Notes: generated by a model from the letters alone, not told the origin. Positions 10,285 to 23,040 are shown, counted from the stretch's first letter. The stretch is DNA of 64,000 nucleotides from Cucumis sativus (GCF_000004075.3 NC_026659.2:2728001-2792000); one strand, 5' to 3'. Program-made: numbers and translations.

Positions 10285-13000
10285 GTCTAATTTTTTCTTT
10301 AAAAAAAAAAAAGATACTAGAAGTCGAGGAATCAGTGGTGAGTCTAATTAATCAGTATCTTTTGTATTTTATATAATATGTTGTTAAGTGTGTTTTGATG
10401 TGGGTTTGTTTTAGAATTTTTATTTGCAAATTCTTGGTTTGTTTTATTTGCTTCGTATGGGTTATTTTTCCTTTTGAGTTGGAAAGTTTTAATAAGTTTA
10501 CCTATTTGGTAAATTTATGATAATTGATTACTGTAATTTTGAATATTGGAAATGAAAAATTCTATCCTTTCCCCTTATATTATTAATCAACTAGTATCGA
10601 TATGTACTCGAATTCAAATCTCCTACTCACAAGTTATATTATTTTTGTACTTTTTTTACCATGCTCGAAGTTCATTACTAAAATCTAAGCTTCTTTCTAC
10701 CTAACCAAGTTAAAAGAAATGAAATCTGAATTTGTAACTGTTTCTAATATCTCACCTAGTTCTCTCATCCCCCAAAGTTTAAACACAATTGAATAAGACT
10801 TTATATATTCTATATCTATCTTGGTAACTAGTGACACTCTTTTAACTTTTAACTAAAAAAGAAAAAAATTAGATCTCCCGTAATTTTATCATTTCAGTAC
10901 ATATATATTTTTAATCTTATTTTAAATAGAAAGTCGAACTTTGAACTTTGACAGTGATGTTTACACTTTTAGTTGAACTATGTTTATTTTGACACCCCAA
11001 TATACTATTTACTCTTTTAAATCTAAACTTACTTAATTTAAATTTATTTAAATTTTTTGAATATAAGTCGTAAATATTTTGTAAACTTACTTAATTTAAA
11101 TTTATTTAAATTTTTTGAATATAAGTCGTAAATATTTTGTAAAATCGAATCTTTTTAAAATTTTCTTTTTATTTAATTATTACAATCAGCATTATTAATT
11201 ATAGAGCTGATTGGATAGTGGTTTGTCTTTTATGCTTGTCTAATTGCTTTTCTAAAACCATCAGTAATTATATGCTTTTTGACGAAATTTAATAAAAGAC
11301 AAATGAAAAACCATTGGTTGAGAATTGCATTTGAAGTAATTAGAATCAATTCTATAAGTTTAAATACATTTAATCACTCAAAATCTTTTAAACACATTCA
11401 CAGTGAACGGATATATTTATTTTTTTTCAAATAGAATAGAAAAATGGATCCATATTTATTGTGAAATTTGTCTGTTACCTTTACAATTACAGTGATATTT
11501 ATTATAGTCAACTCCTCAAAACTATCATTCAGTAGAATATAAAGAAATAGTTATTTGTGCTGAGAATGAGATGTGGACAAATGAGAGAGGAAGGAGGTGT
11601 AGTGTAGTGATGGAGGGGGGAATGGGCAATGGCGTCCTCTGCATGCATGCATGTGTGTAATTTTGACGCTTACACTTAAACTTCAATCTGCACAGAACAC
11701 CAAGTTTCATCATTTTGTCAGATTCTTAACTTTTTATTATTTCTTTCCCTTTAAATTACAAATTTAACCTTCTTGATTGGTTGGAATGAATTCAACTTTA
11801 ATCTGTTAATCTAATCCTGTTTAATTTTAGAAGTTTCAAAGGTGAAGTCTCCACACCATATATCCAAAAGTTTGGTTGAGAGAAATTTTATGATTCAATC
11901 CATATAATATGAAAGAAAACGTAAGGAGTATATGTGTGTATATGTGTAGAGTATAAACTACAGAGATGTGCAAACCCCTACAGATCTATATTAACTTTGA
12001 AAGTATCCATGAGATTAAAATATATTTAGTTAAATTCAAGCAATATTATTCTCATCTTGACATAGTTTCACATTATATGTTTGTTCATAATCGATCTGAA
12101 TTAAATACATACATATTAATGGTGGTAAAATTTCTTTTTTAAGTCATGGTTGTTTTTCTTTAAAAATATGTATTTATTTATCATATTCATATGTTGAGAT
12201 ATATCAGTGTACCTTTTGATACTTACAAAAAAAAAGAATTTGAAATTCTTTCTTTTAAAGTAAATGCATCATATTAAAATAATAACGAGAGTGTTACGAA
12301 TGTGTTAAACAAGTTGAGATATTTTTTATGCATTTCTCTCGTGATCCCACCAGTTAAGTCTAGCTAGTATTAGGAAAGAAAAAATGTTATCTAGAAATGA
12401 TTTATTGTAGTGCTGTCCAGATAATAATGTTAAAATTTACGCGGAGAAAATAGCATCATAATTGATTAATTTAAATTTTAGGGGTTTGTAATATGATTAT
12501 GTGAAAAGGATCATTTTCATGATGTGACATATATAATAATAATAGTATGTTGGACCATTTTTGGAAACATATTCAACGTTCTTTTTTCTAACCCAAGGAC
12601 AAAAACCAAATAATCTTTCATGGGAATGACGAGGATACTATAATAATCCTCTTGAAATATTTAGGTGCATCTATTGATTCAAATCGTATTATTTAGAAAA
12701 AAAAACAAAACTAATAACCTTTTATAACATCAGAAAGTATAGCCAATAAAAATAATAATACATAGAAGTAGTGACGAATCTAGAAAATTTATTGACAGCG
12801 GGTTTCGAGTTGTAATTTAGAGAAAAAACTATACATGTAAGTCTTGAAAATCAAGTTGGAAGAGAGTTGACAAACACCGTTACCACTAAGCTACCTACAA
12901 AATATTAAATAACTATTAGTTTTTTTATACATATTATACAAATACAATAAAGTTGAGTGGGACTCGAGCCCCCTTAGCCTATACTAAATTCATCGGTGTA
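10285..13000. other. Intergenic, no gene seen
   Basis: AT-rich DNA. A T-run/A-run motif followed by GATAC sits at about 10,290-10,317, resembling the one near 753-780. A G-rich patch with a GCATGCATGCATG run lies at 11,580-11,650. No exon was recognised. Confidence 0.55.
11024..11139. repeat. 58-bp perfect tandem duplication
   Basis: A 58-base unit beginning TAAACTTACTTAATTT and ending GTAAATATTTTG stands at 11,024-11,081 and is repeated without visible change at 11,082-11,139. Identity of the two copies implies a recent event. Confidence 0.9.
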
Positions 13001-13550
13001 TAGGGGTGATCAACGGTTAGTAAGAAAATTGCTAACTCGAAGTCGACCGTTGTTAGCAACAAAACCAACCCAACCGACTTTTCGATCCGTTCTGATCTTT
13101 TTTTTACTTTTTACTCTCTTTCTTTTCTCTCCCACTTTTTGCTAATTAGTTAATAAAAACATAAAAATTAGATTGTAAATATACTACCAAAATAAAATCA
13201 TTCACATTAAAATTTGATATCAAATAAACAATGTCCGAAAGATTTTGTAAGAATGAAATGAATTTAACAACACTAATAAATTTTAATTTTTGATGAAGTA
13301 AATAAATAAAAAATTAACAAAATTAAGTACAAATGCACTTCACCCTAAAAATAAAATATTACTTTTATATATATATATATTTGAATAAACGTTTAAAAAA
13401 AAAAAGAGTTTGATCGGGTCTTGCCCTTCTGACTCAAATCGACCAACTACATGTTGGTTTTGGTTACAACAAAATCAAATCCAACCGACCTGACGACTTC
13501 GGTTCGAATGATGATCATTTTAGTTTTTTGACTTACTATACTCACCCCTA
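13001..13550. mobile_element. Probable hAT-type MITE (non-autonomous DNA transposon)
   Basis: The left end reads TAGGGGTGATCAACGG and the right end reads CTATACTCACCCCTA, whose reverse complement starts TAGGGGTGAGTA, giving a terminal inverted repeat of about 9-12 bases. Internal copies of a CAAAACCAACCCAACCGAC-like string lie near both ends (about 13,058 and 13,470). There is no coding capacity. TAGGGGTG-type ends are familiar from hAT-like elements. I could not find a clean 8-bp target-site duplication (flanks TCGGTGTA and ATAATACA), so the borders may be a few bases off or the copy is old. Confidence 0.55.
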
Positions 13551-15224
13551 ATAATACATAAACAAAAATTGGACATAAAAAAACATGAACAAAAGTTTTG
13601 AGTGAAACTCTTCGTTTGTTATTTTGTTAATTAAAAAAGTTTATCATTTTGTTATGACAACAATACTAAATGAATTAACACAACTAACTAAAAAAGAACG
13701 TTAGTAACAACTCATAGATAAATGTATAATAATCGTATAATCTTTTTTTGTAAGCAAAAATTAAACTCATAATTCAAGATAGAGTGAAAATAACGTAACA
13801 AAAAAAAAAGTATTTTTCCTCCTAAATATATCTATAAAAACTTAGTCTATACCCATTGAATTAAATATACCATCGTAGAGATGTTAGCGGCAGCAAAGTT
13901 AAGAACAATTTTGACTTGTTTTCCATTTTATAAAATAAGTGTAAGAGTTTGTTGATGCTCTCAAAATTCTCTCCTTATTTTATCCCATAAAATTGAATTT
14001 AAATTTACAAGTTGCTTGACTCTTAGCCCCATAATGTTTTGGCATTTTGCTTTAGTTATTTAGTTGAAGTTTTTATTTCAACTTTGAAAATAAGAATTTC
14101 TATAAATACAAAATTAAATATTTAGTTACAAGAATAAAATCTATCTCAAAAAATGGATCAATTGACAGCTTTTGTTTAAGTAGCTAATCAATCATATGGC
14201 CACACATGGGGTCCAATCCATACATGAAATTCATTGCATTACGATTTCCCGTGAACTTCTTTTGGCCTTTTATTTTTGTTAGGGCATGTCTTTTTTTATT
14301 GATTAAATTACAAGTTTTGCGATCAAACTCTTGGTTATAAACTTTCGATTAATTAATCGTACATTATTTCTCTTTTCGATCTTATTATTAATATGAACGT
14401 GTTAGTGTATGATTTATAAGAATGGCTTGAAAACTAAAATCATATCAACTTCCTTCTAAATTCAACAAGAGTGTGATGAAATGCCTTTCAATGAACAATT
14501 TAGAAAGACTTGTTTGAGTTAGGAAGGTTGTTTGATTTGGATCTATGTCTATCTTTTTTTTTATAGTATATTTTTTTAGTAAAGTATTAATTTTTAACCT
14601 AAAAATAGATGAACAATTAAAATTTTTGAAATGGAAATAAATGTAAAATTAATTTATAACAGTTGATCAAAATGGAAAAAGAAACATTAAAATTAAAAAT
14701 TAAGAGAATTATTTTACCTTTTTTAACATTTAGAATGTATCACTCATATATTAAACACAAAGAAACTCCAATTAAATATTTTTGAAAATAAGTTACTTTT
14801 TTTAGACTAATTTAAAACTTGGAAAGTAACTTTGTAATTTAATCACTTTTTTTTTTTTTTTAATAATCTTCTCCATCAATACACCGCTTGAAAACTAGCG
14901 ATCTCTTTGTTGGTATTTGACTTCTTGGATTCACATTATTTTTCAAAAACAAATAATCGAGGCTACCAAATCTTTGACCTATAGGGACAATTTTCTTATT
15001 TTTATAATGTTGAATGTATGAATTTTTAGTATGAAATAAAATGAATAAAATATATATATAACAACTAGCTAACACGTAAATTCTTGGACGAGTTGTAAGA
15101 TAAGACAAAATAAGTTCTTAATATTATGTTCGTAGTTCAAACTTTTTAGTTTTGCAAAAATAGTAAAAAGTAAGCGATGGATACACTTAGTACACGATGC
15201 ATTTGATATCTTTGATACATTTTT
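13551..15224. other. Intergenic, no gene seen
   Basis: AT-rich. A - strand open stretch at 14,860-15,108 codes for 82 residues but has no similarity I recognise and no splice-supported partner, so it is not called. Confidence 0.5.
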
Positions 15225-15420
15225 AATTAAAATAATAAACTTAGAATTAAAGAAATAATGGTAAAATTATTCTATTTCGAAAAGCAATATATTCCTCCCC
15301 TCATCTCTCTTCAAACAACTAGCATTACTCCACACCAATCTATCACTAACCACCACTCCACCTCTCTGCCACTTACCTGCATATTCAATCATCGCTCATC
15401 GCTTTTCTCTCTTTATCTTT
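15225..15420. repeat. Orphan copy of the LDH 5'-flank block (unit 0 of the array)
   Basis: The stretch with ATTCCTCCCCTCATCTC, CTTCAAACAACTAGCA and CCACTTACCTGCAT matches 20,915-21,115 and 26,285-26,461, which lie just upstream of the LDH pseudogene and LDH1. Here no LDH exon adjoins it on the left. It marks the remnant of a further unit of the tandem array. Confidence 0.65.
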
Positions 15421-18400
15421 CTTTATGATTACATGTTTGATTCGATTGTTTTATCATATTTGCAAATATGTATGATATACCAACGAAAATAACATATTCA
15501 AATCAAATTTTTCTTAATTTTATATATGGTCAATTTTTAAGTTCTGATATTTGATTCACTCCATGACAGAATGATGATAATAATAATTCAAAATTTAAAG
15601 TGGAATGGTATTTTATATGGTAGAGAAAGTTAAGGTTGTACGAAACCATATGGTAAATTGAAGAAATAAATAATCAAATGAAAAACTACGGAGTTACCAC
15701 CGACTTCTTAGAGACTTCATATATATATTTATACAAATTTTGTGAATGTGGAAGATCAACGAATTTAAAGAATCCAATGTTCTTATTTCATAATATGATA
15801 AGTTAATCCAATGGACTTTTTTTAAAACAAGATACCCTTCCACCTCGAAAAAAAAAAAAGAATAGAAAATCATCTTCACACGCATTAGTTTAAGCTTTTA
15901 GATCGATTGATGATTTAAATATATTTAAGCATGTAGATCAGACGAGGTATATCTTGTGTCAAATTCGAACATTGTTGTTTCCTCCTCCATTGATATCTAT
16001 TTTGGTTGCTTCCACCTTTTTCATGAGATATATACTTCTTCATAAGTTGTGTTTAATGCAACCATTTTGAAAGATCACTAAATCAAAAGGTTGATGTATA
16101 CGTGGGTGTGCATGTGTAAAAGTTTAAATTCTAAAAACTTTATCCCATCTTTACTTGTTCCTAAAAGAAAGGTTAATTGGAATCACATGTGGGAAGTCAG
16201 TTCGTCCACACATCCTTATGTCATAACATTGTCTTTTTGTCCATTTGATCAACATTAATAATATAATGAATTATGCTCATACTTCATATGCATATCCATG
16301 TTTTTCTTTTTTTATTTATAAGAAAATTACACGTACAACAATCCTCTACAAAATAACTGCAAATGTAGAGTAATTTAAAAGCATTTCTAAATATAATAGT
16401 ATTTTCTTTACTTTTATTGACATCAATCTTACGTTCATAAACCTTGGTTTAATGTCAATATCACTTTCATGAACATTGATTTTAGAAGTCTATCAATGTT
16501 TCACATTAATAAAATCTAAAATTTTATTATATTTTGTAAATATTTTAATTTATTTTATTACATTTAAAATCGATCTACTTGACAAATCTTGTTATTTTGA
16601 AAAAAAATATGTCAATAAAAAAATTCACAATTCAATCTATAACAAAAAAAAATAGAGGTTTTAATTGGAAAATTACGGAGGTTTTGAAAAGAAAATTCTA
16701 AGTAAAAAAGGGAGCTCATTTTAAAAATAAAAAATAAAAGGGCTATATATTATTTTTTAAGAATTATGGTGGTTTGAGAAAAATAAAATTATTTACAAAA
16801 ACCTAACAAAAAAACTCAATTGGGTTGGATAAATTTTGTTTGTTAATTTTGATTAATAGATCGTCAAAAATTTTACTCTCATACAACAATTTAATAAAAG
16901 TCTATTAAGACTTATTATTTTTTTAGAATTTTATATTTGTTTTTACTGATTTATAACGATTCTTTTACTGATTTATAACGATTTTTTAATTCTGATTCTC
17001 CTCTTCTTTCCATTTTTTTTCAATTCTCTATTCTCTTTTCTTTATAAGAGATCTTCAACAATATTTTTTCTTTTCACTGTCTTTCTTCTCCTCTTCTGCC
17101 ATTTTTTCTTCTTCTTTTCCTTGACTTTTTATCTTCTTCTCTAATTTTTCTTTAATTGGTTCCTTTCATAAATATAAATTATCTTAAAAAAAATGATTGA
17201 AATATCCAAATCTAAATGATGGTATGTAGTCAAATAATTTCCAAATCTAAATGAAGGTATATAGTCAAATCTAAATATAGTATATAGCCAAATTTAAATG
17301 CCAAATAATCTTTTAAAAATTCATTAGATTTGACTTTTCAAATTTAAATAGGCACTATAAATGATCGTCTACCAAATCGTGTCAAATCTAAACTAAAAAA
17401 ATAGCCAAATTTATCAAAAAGATTTTTTTAAAAATTGTTTAGATTTTGTTTCTCAATTTAAGTAATTGTTTTCCAAAACTCTTGAAAAGAATTATTAAAA
17501 AATTGTTTAGATTTAGATAATCGTTGCCCGCGTGGATGGCAATTAATTATTTTGTAAGTAATTATAATATTTTGCTAATAATTTTTTTTTCATTTTTTCC
17601 CTCTTAAATTAACCCTGAAAATAGACCTATTTTTCTAAATAGGTAAAAGGTATATTTTTTTTAAAATGACCATTTATCAATCTTTTTATTTCAAAACTCC
17701 CTAATTTTTCAATTAACCTGAAAAATTGGCACATTATTTCAGTCTTCTATCAAAAAAGCAAGCCGAAATTTAAATTTAATAGCAAAAAGGGCCCAATGTA
17801 AAACACTCATCCAACCAAATAAAAACCAATCTATTAGTTTTTTTCCTTCCTTTATTAGACTTTGATTTTTTTCTATGTAGATATATGTGAGTGTCGGATC
17901 CGCTTATGCGTACCTAATCAATTAATCTTAGGAAACAACGCGCATTTGACTCATTAATCTTATGAGACAATCCGTTTAACTATAGGTGTCAAAGAAATCT
18001 AAATTAATTCTTAAGTAGGTGGTCACCTTGGATTGAATTCATAAACTCTTATTCGACTTTGATTTAACTAATTAAATTGGTTTGGTTATTGCTTAATTTA
18101 TTTTCCCAAAACAACTTTCACTTATAATATAAGAAAAATAGTCTAAAAAACATGTAGGAATTATTGGTAGTGAACATAAAAGTGGTTTACAAGTGGTATG
18201 TACACATTTATCTACCATGCATAAATAATCTATAAAAATGGTTTGTCATAGTATATATATTGAATCTCTAACAAACTATATTAAACGATCAATATATTTT
18301 AAAGTAATTTATCAGTTTGACATATCTACAAATATGATAAAAAATCTTAGATAAAATCCACAATGTGCAATTAACATATACTTAAAAGAATGTGTGTGAG

Positions 18401-18984
18401 GTAGGGGTTTAATTGATGTTCATCCATAGATATTAAATGCTACTATGCATCGTCATTTTTAAAGAATGTTTTGACGGTGTAATTATAATAAATTAATAGA
18501 ATAGTATTCATATTTAAGAGACTAATTGTGAAATGATGAAATCGATTGATTTTATTTTCTATTACAATAATTAAAATCATACAAAAAAAACAGTAAAATT
18601 GTTAAGCATATATGAGAATCATACCTTTGTAGAAATGCAATTGTAACGAAATTCTTCTCTTCTTTTATGTTTTCTTCTAAGAGGTTTTTCTTGCTATGAA
18701 CCTACAAAAGATTTGGTCTGTAAGAGTCTTCTTAAAAGAATTGAGATATCAGTTGGGAAGACCGAAAAAATCAAATAACTTTTCTTCGAGAAGTACTTTA
18801 TATGTTTGGGATGAAGGGTTTAGAGAGAGTTTACCATTGGATTATTGTTTTCTTAAGAATATGCATGAATTTATATATATATCTTCTTTATCTACCCTCT
18901 TAATTATAATTATTCATTTTACTGTCGAATATACATCAAAATAATTTAGATAATCAGGATGATAATTAGGTTAATCAGTATCGG
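15421..18984. other. Degraded array unit with a 1.35-kb extra segment
   Basis: Pieces at about 16,190-16,250 and 17,605-18,090 align in order with 21,405-21,895 of the next unit (shared strings CATCCTTATGT, AAATTAACCC, CACATTATTTC, AATAAAAACCAATC). The DNA between them, about 16,250-17,605, has no counterpart there, so it was inserted here or lost from the other unit. It holds a 22-bp tandem pair at 16,941-16,984 and several degenerate copies of an AAATCTAAATGNNGGTATNTAGTC motif at 17,205-17,310. No gene was recognised. Confidence 0.5.
16941..16984. repeat. 22-bp tandem duplication
   Basis: TTTTACTGATTTATAACGAT plus two further bases is repeated at 16,941-16,962 and 16,963-16,984. Confidence 0.8.
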
Positions 18985-20060
18985 TTTTTCAGGTCATCTT
19001 AAAGTTAATTATTATTAAATCATTTTCATATATATCTCATTTTAAAATGATATAAATAACTAGGTAGTTAATCCTAACAATAACTATAATTAGCTATTTT
19101 AATTAATAACTCATATGTCAAAATGATTAGATAATTAAGTTAACATATAAAATGCGAATAAGATCTATTGTGAGTTAGTAAATGGACATTTTAGAGGAGA
19201 GGATTAGTTAATTCATCACTTTTATTCATTGGATTCTTATGTATTAAAAACTTTTGAAATATGATTATTCCCATTCAATCCCATCAAAATTATTGATTTT
19301 TTCTCGACTTTATAATTTGCCTACTTTTTGCAACCCTAATATGACTTTTGGCGGAAGAATAAGAATATTGAAATATTAATGTATTGATATATTTGTGAAG
19401 ATATTTGCAACTTCATTGGTTTGTGGTCTAATAACAAAAGACTGTTTTTCGACTACAACTCAATTGCAATATTTTTAAATGTTACTACGTTCATAAAATA
19501 ATGGTGTTGTACCTACGGATTCTCTTTAGCCCACAACATACTTATTCCATGAAAGATATTACCTACACGAATGAATTCGGAGATTGTAAGGCCGAAAGAG
19601 TTTTCTGGAGATTTCGACTTGCACTATAATACTCTATCGTTTTCTCTTCAAAAAAATATATTTGTGAGTGGATAAAAGAGATTGGATATGAATTCCATAA
19701 GCTAACTAGTATATTTATTGTAATTTATTTCAATTTTTTTAGTGAATAATTCTACTTTTGACTGATCATACAATTGATTAAAGCAAACATTATGATTATT
19801 AATTAACTGTCAACAAAAGTTTAGCTTAACTGATATTTATAAAATTTCATCGTTTCAATATGTAGTACTAGAAAATTCTCTTAATTAATTTGTTTTCTAT
19901 AATTTAGAATGAATATATAAAAGATATGATTGGGTAAAGTGAGTCATCATGTCGTTAGAATATATTTATACAAAATAAGGAAATTTGGAGAATATTTCAG
20001 AGCAAGCTTTAAATTTGAATCATCTTTGTGGTGATGAAAGTGTAAATTTCAAAATGAAAA
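18985..20060. repeat. LDH-array spacer, copy A
   Basis: This segment aligns with 21,895-22,890 and 26,462-27,180. Shared strings include GTTAGTAA(A/G)TGGA, GACTTTTGG, TTTATTGTAATTTAT and GATGA(A/G)AGTGTAA. In this copy it runs almost directly into LDH exon 1 sequence at 20,115, whereas in the other units the 3' end, exon 2 and intron of LDH lie between. It carries an extra 257 bases at 19,399-19,655. Confidence 0.7.
19399..19655. mobile_element. Possible short retroposed insertion flanked by a 12-bp direct repeat
   Basis: ATATATTTGTGA occurs at 19,387-19,398 and again at 19,656-19,667. The paralogous spacer at 22,355 has it once. The 257 bases between are absent there and end in a short A run before the right repeat. 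A 12-bp target duplication with an A-rich end fits target-primed (LINE-machinery) insertion. No tRNA-type B box and no coding sequence was seen, so the family is unknown. Confidence 0.4.
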
Positions 20061-20114
20061 AGAAAAAAGGGATCAATTTAATAACACTGAAGAAATGTCA
20101 ATCAGAAAACTGAC

Positions 20115-20620
20115 GTGAACATCCTGAGCATTCATGTGAAGATGATCCGCAATAAGAAACCGAAACCTAGACGAATTTAGATTCGTTCCCGATCAAATCA
20201 CACGATTCGACGGAAAACCAGAGAGTTTCCAAGCAACATAAGTCAAAACATCCACCAGATTCGAAACAATCAAAAGAATCATCTTAGGAGAGAACTGAAC
20301 CAACGACGGAACGATCTTCTGAAACAGAGCAACATTCCTCTACAACAGATTCAACCTAGATTCACCGACGATCTGCCGAGCACCATCAGTAACAATACAC
20401 ATATCAGATCCAGCAGTAATGGAGTAATCAGTGGAGGCGCTGATGTTTGTACGAGGGAGAAAAACAGCAGCGTGTTGGAGATCTAGCATTTCGCCGCGAA
20501 GATTTTGGTGTTGCGATTTGAGGTGGATAGAGGAGAGGCGTTGGGGATTGGTTTGAATAAGGCTTGAGAAAGGTCGAGGCCGTCGAGACCTAAGGAGGAG
20601 GTTGAGGGACTTTTCTGCAT
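20115..20620 (-). pseudogene. L-lactate dehydrogenase pseudogene (exon 1 only)
   Basis: This reads as LDH exon 1 from the [11 protein letters not shown] start at 20,620 to the former splice donor (GTTCAC|GTCA at 20,115). Three lesions are clear against LDH1. About 104 bases are missing at the site equivalent to 25,775-25,878, removing the GXGXXG NAD-binding loop and shifting frame. A TGA stands at 20,193-20,195 in place of a glycine codon. The codon for the catalytic-loop Asp of the DSSRFR motif is Asn (20,175-20,177). Exon 2, expected further left, is absent, because the sequence passes straight into array spacer. The 5' flank is intact and close to that of LDH1. It cannot make an active enzyme. 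Confidence 0.88.
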
Positions 20621-21115
20621 TGTGAAAAAGGGTTTTGGAGATTGTGATTGGCGGTGGAGTTTTGTGTTGCAGATAACTTGGCGGATTTTGAATGGGGATT
20701 GCGTTAGAAAGGATGAAGAAGAAGAAAAATTTTCTTTATTTTTTTTTTTTTGCATGGATTGGTGTAATACAAAGTTGATATCGTTAGTATAAGTTTTATA
20801 CATTACACGTACATGTGGTGATAGGATCTTCCGATCACCAACATACTATATCTTTCACTTGAAGTGCTTTAGTATTTATATCTTTTTACTTTTAAAACTT
20901 TCAATCCTATATTTTGAATTAAAATAACAAATTTAGAATAATAATAATAACAAAACCTTCGTCTAATTCTTCTATTAGAAGTGTAGTAAATTCCTCCCCT
21001 CATCTCTTCAAACAACTAGCACTACTCCATGCACACCAATTTGTCGTTCAATATCGTTCCACCTCTCCACCGTTTACCTCTATCAACCATTACACATTTG
21101 GTCGTTGGCCACCAA
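20621..21115 (-). repeat. 5' leader and upstream flank of the LDH pseudogene (array block)
   Basis: This aligns over its whole length with 26,000-26,461 upstream of LDH1, including TCTTTCACTTGAAGTGCTTT and the CTTCAAACAACTAGCACTAC stretch. It therefore includes the duplicated promoter. No TATA box can be fixed with confidence. Confidence 0.6.
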
Positions 21116-21894
21116 TCGTATGCATCCATTCTTGCCTAATAAAAAATGTGTGACAATATGAATTATTGATGGATGAACAATTGTTCAAGGCAAGAAAACA
21201 AATTGTTTTCTTTTTAGTTACGAAGTTAATTTATAGATTTATTCTAAATAGTATATAACAATCAAAGTTTGAATATAAATTTATATTCTCTTTTTAAAAT
21301 AAAATAAATTATAACAACAATATTTTAATCATTAATAATTTATTTTTAATAAAATATAATTTTAAATTCTATTGCGTATCAGCTTTTTAATTGTTTTCTA
21401 AAAGAAAGGCATCCTTATGTGATCATAACATCCCTTTTTTTTTTCGTCCATTTCATCCTAAATTAACCCCAAAAATAGGCCTTTAACAAAAAAATGAATG
21501 GGTAAAAGGGATGTTTTTTATCTTTTCAAAATGACCTTTTATCGATCCTACTTTCTTTTTTAAAACCCTAACTTTTCGATTAATCCAAAAAATCAGCACA
21601 TTATTTCTATCTTTTGGAAAGAACATACGATGAAAGTTGTAAGTTGTATTCATGGGAGAGTTATTATTTATTGTTAACCTCTATATGGTAGAATCAATCG
21701 GAAGTCCGAGAGGCAATGGTTTACCCTGGAGTGAATCAATGGATAGATTCGAGGTAACACTAATTCAACTAAATAAAAACCAATCCATTATTTTCTTTTC
21801 TTTTCTTTTATTAAACTTTTTTTTTTTTGTAAAACTAATTAAATTTGTTTGATTCTTGCTTATCTCCCCCACAACTTAGAGAAACCATTTTGTT
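21116..21894. other. Array spacer, left part, copy B
   Basis: The part at 21,405-21,895 corresponds to 16,190-18,090 without the 1.35-kb extra segment. A 66-codon open stretch at 21,652 has no recognised similarity and is not called. Confidence 0.5.
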
Positions 21895-23040
21895 CGGTTT
21901 TTTATAAAAGTATTATTTTATTTATTTTCATATATATCTCATTTTTAAATGATATAGATGACTTACGTAGTTAATCATAACCATAATTATAATTATCTAT
22001 TTTAATATCCGATATGATATAGATAATTAAAACAACACAACCTTATAACTTCTTCATTTAACACATAAATTTAAGCATTTTAAAATTTTATTGGAATGAA
22101 TGTTGTGATCTATTGTCAGTTAGTAAGTGGAAATTACATATAGTAACCTCTTATACAAAATTAATTAACTAATTGATCTCTTTTATTTATTAACTTTCAT
22201 TCATTAAATTCTTAGATATCAAAACTTTTAAAATAGGATTAATTCGATCCAATCTAATCAACTTTATTAATTTTTCCTTGGGCTTTATAATTTCCTACTT
22301 TTATGACTTTTGGTGGAAGAATAAGAATAAGAAAATTGAAATATTAATATATTTGTGAGATGGAGTTCCATATGCAAAATAGATTACATGTGAATTGCAC
22401 AAGCTTCCTTAATTAAGTTTATTTATTGTAATTTATTTCAAATTTCCTTTTAGGAAACAATTCGATTTTTGCCAAACCACTAAATTGATTAAAGTCATTT
22501 TAGGGAATCATTCGATTTTTGTCTAATCACTAAAACGATTAAAGTTAATTTTATGATTTATTAATTTAACTGTTGTTAAAAGTTTAGTTTAACCAATATC
22601 TATAAATTTTCATCATTCCAATATGTACTAAAAAAATAATTATTCTAATTAATTTGTATCCTATAATATAGAATAAGGAATATTTAAAAGATGTGATTGG
22701 GTAAAGTAAAACATCATCTCATTAGAATATATTTATACAAAATAGTGAAATTTGGAGAGTATTTCAAACTTGAAGCAAACCTTAAAATTGATTCATTTTG
22801 TGTTGATGAGAGTGTAAGTTTCAAAATATCGAATGAATTATCTATAAAACGTCATCTCAATAGTTTCTCTTTTTCTTTTAACAAATTGTAAATATTAAGA
22901 TATTATAAAAATATCAAATATATATATGTTAATAAATTTTCTATATCATATAATAAAAAGTTGAAACATTCATACGTACCCAAAATGTTAGACACCAACA
23001 AAATAATTTTGTACAAGAAATTCATATATAAAACATTACT
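21895..23040. repeat. LDH-array spacer, copy B
   Basis: This aligns with 26,462-27,360, with shared strings TTTAACACATAAATTTAAGC, AAAAGTTGAAACATTCATAC and ATGTTAGACA(A/C)CAA. It also aligns with copy A at 18,985-20,060. It lies 3' of LDH1. It contains its own 50-bp imperfect tandem pair at 22,451-22,550. Confidence 0.75.
22451..22550. repeat. 50-bp imperfect tandem duplication inside spacer B
   Basis: TAGGAAACAATTCGATTTTT at 22,451 recurs as TAGGGAATCATTCGATTTTT at 22,501, and the rest of the 50-base unit follows with a few changes. Spacers A and C have one copy. Confidence 0.75.

Noticed and set aside
14860-15108. 82-residue - strand open frame
   Set aside because: No similarity recognised, no splice partner, AT-rich composition like the surroundings.
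18696-18944. 82-residue + strand open frame
   Set aside because: Not conserved in the paralogous array units and ends in low-complexity sequence.
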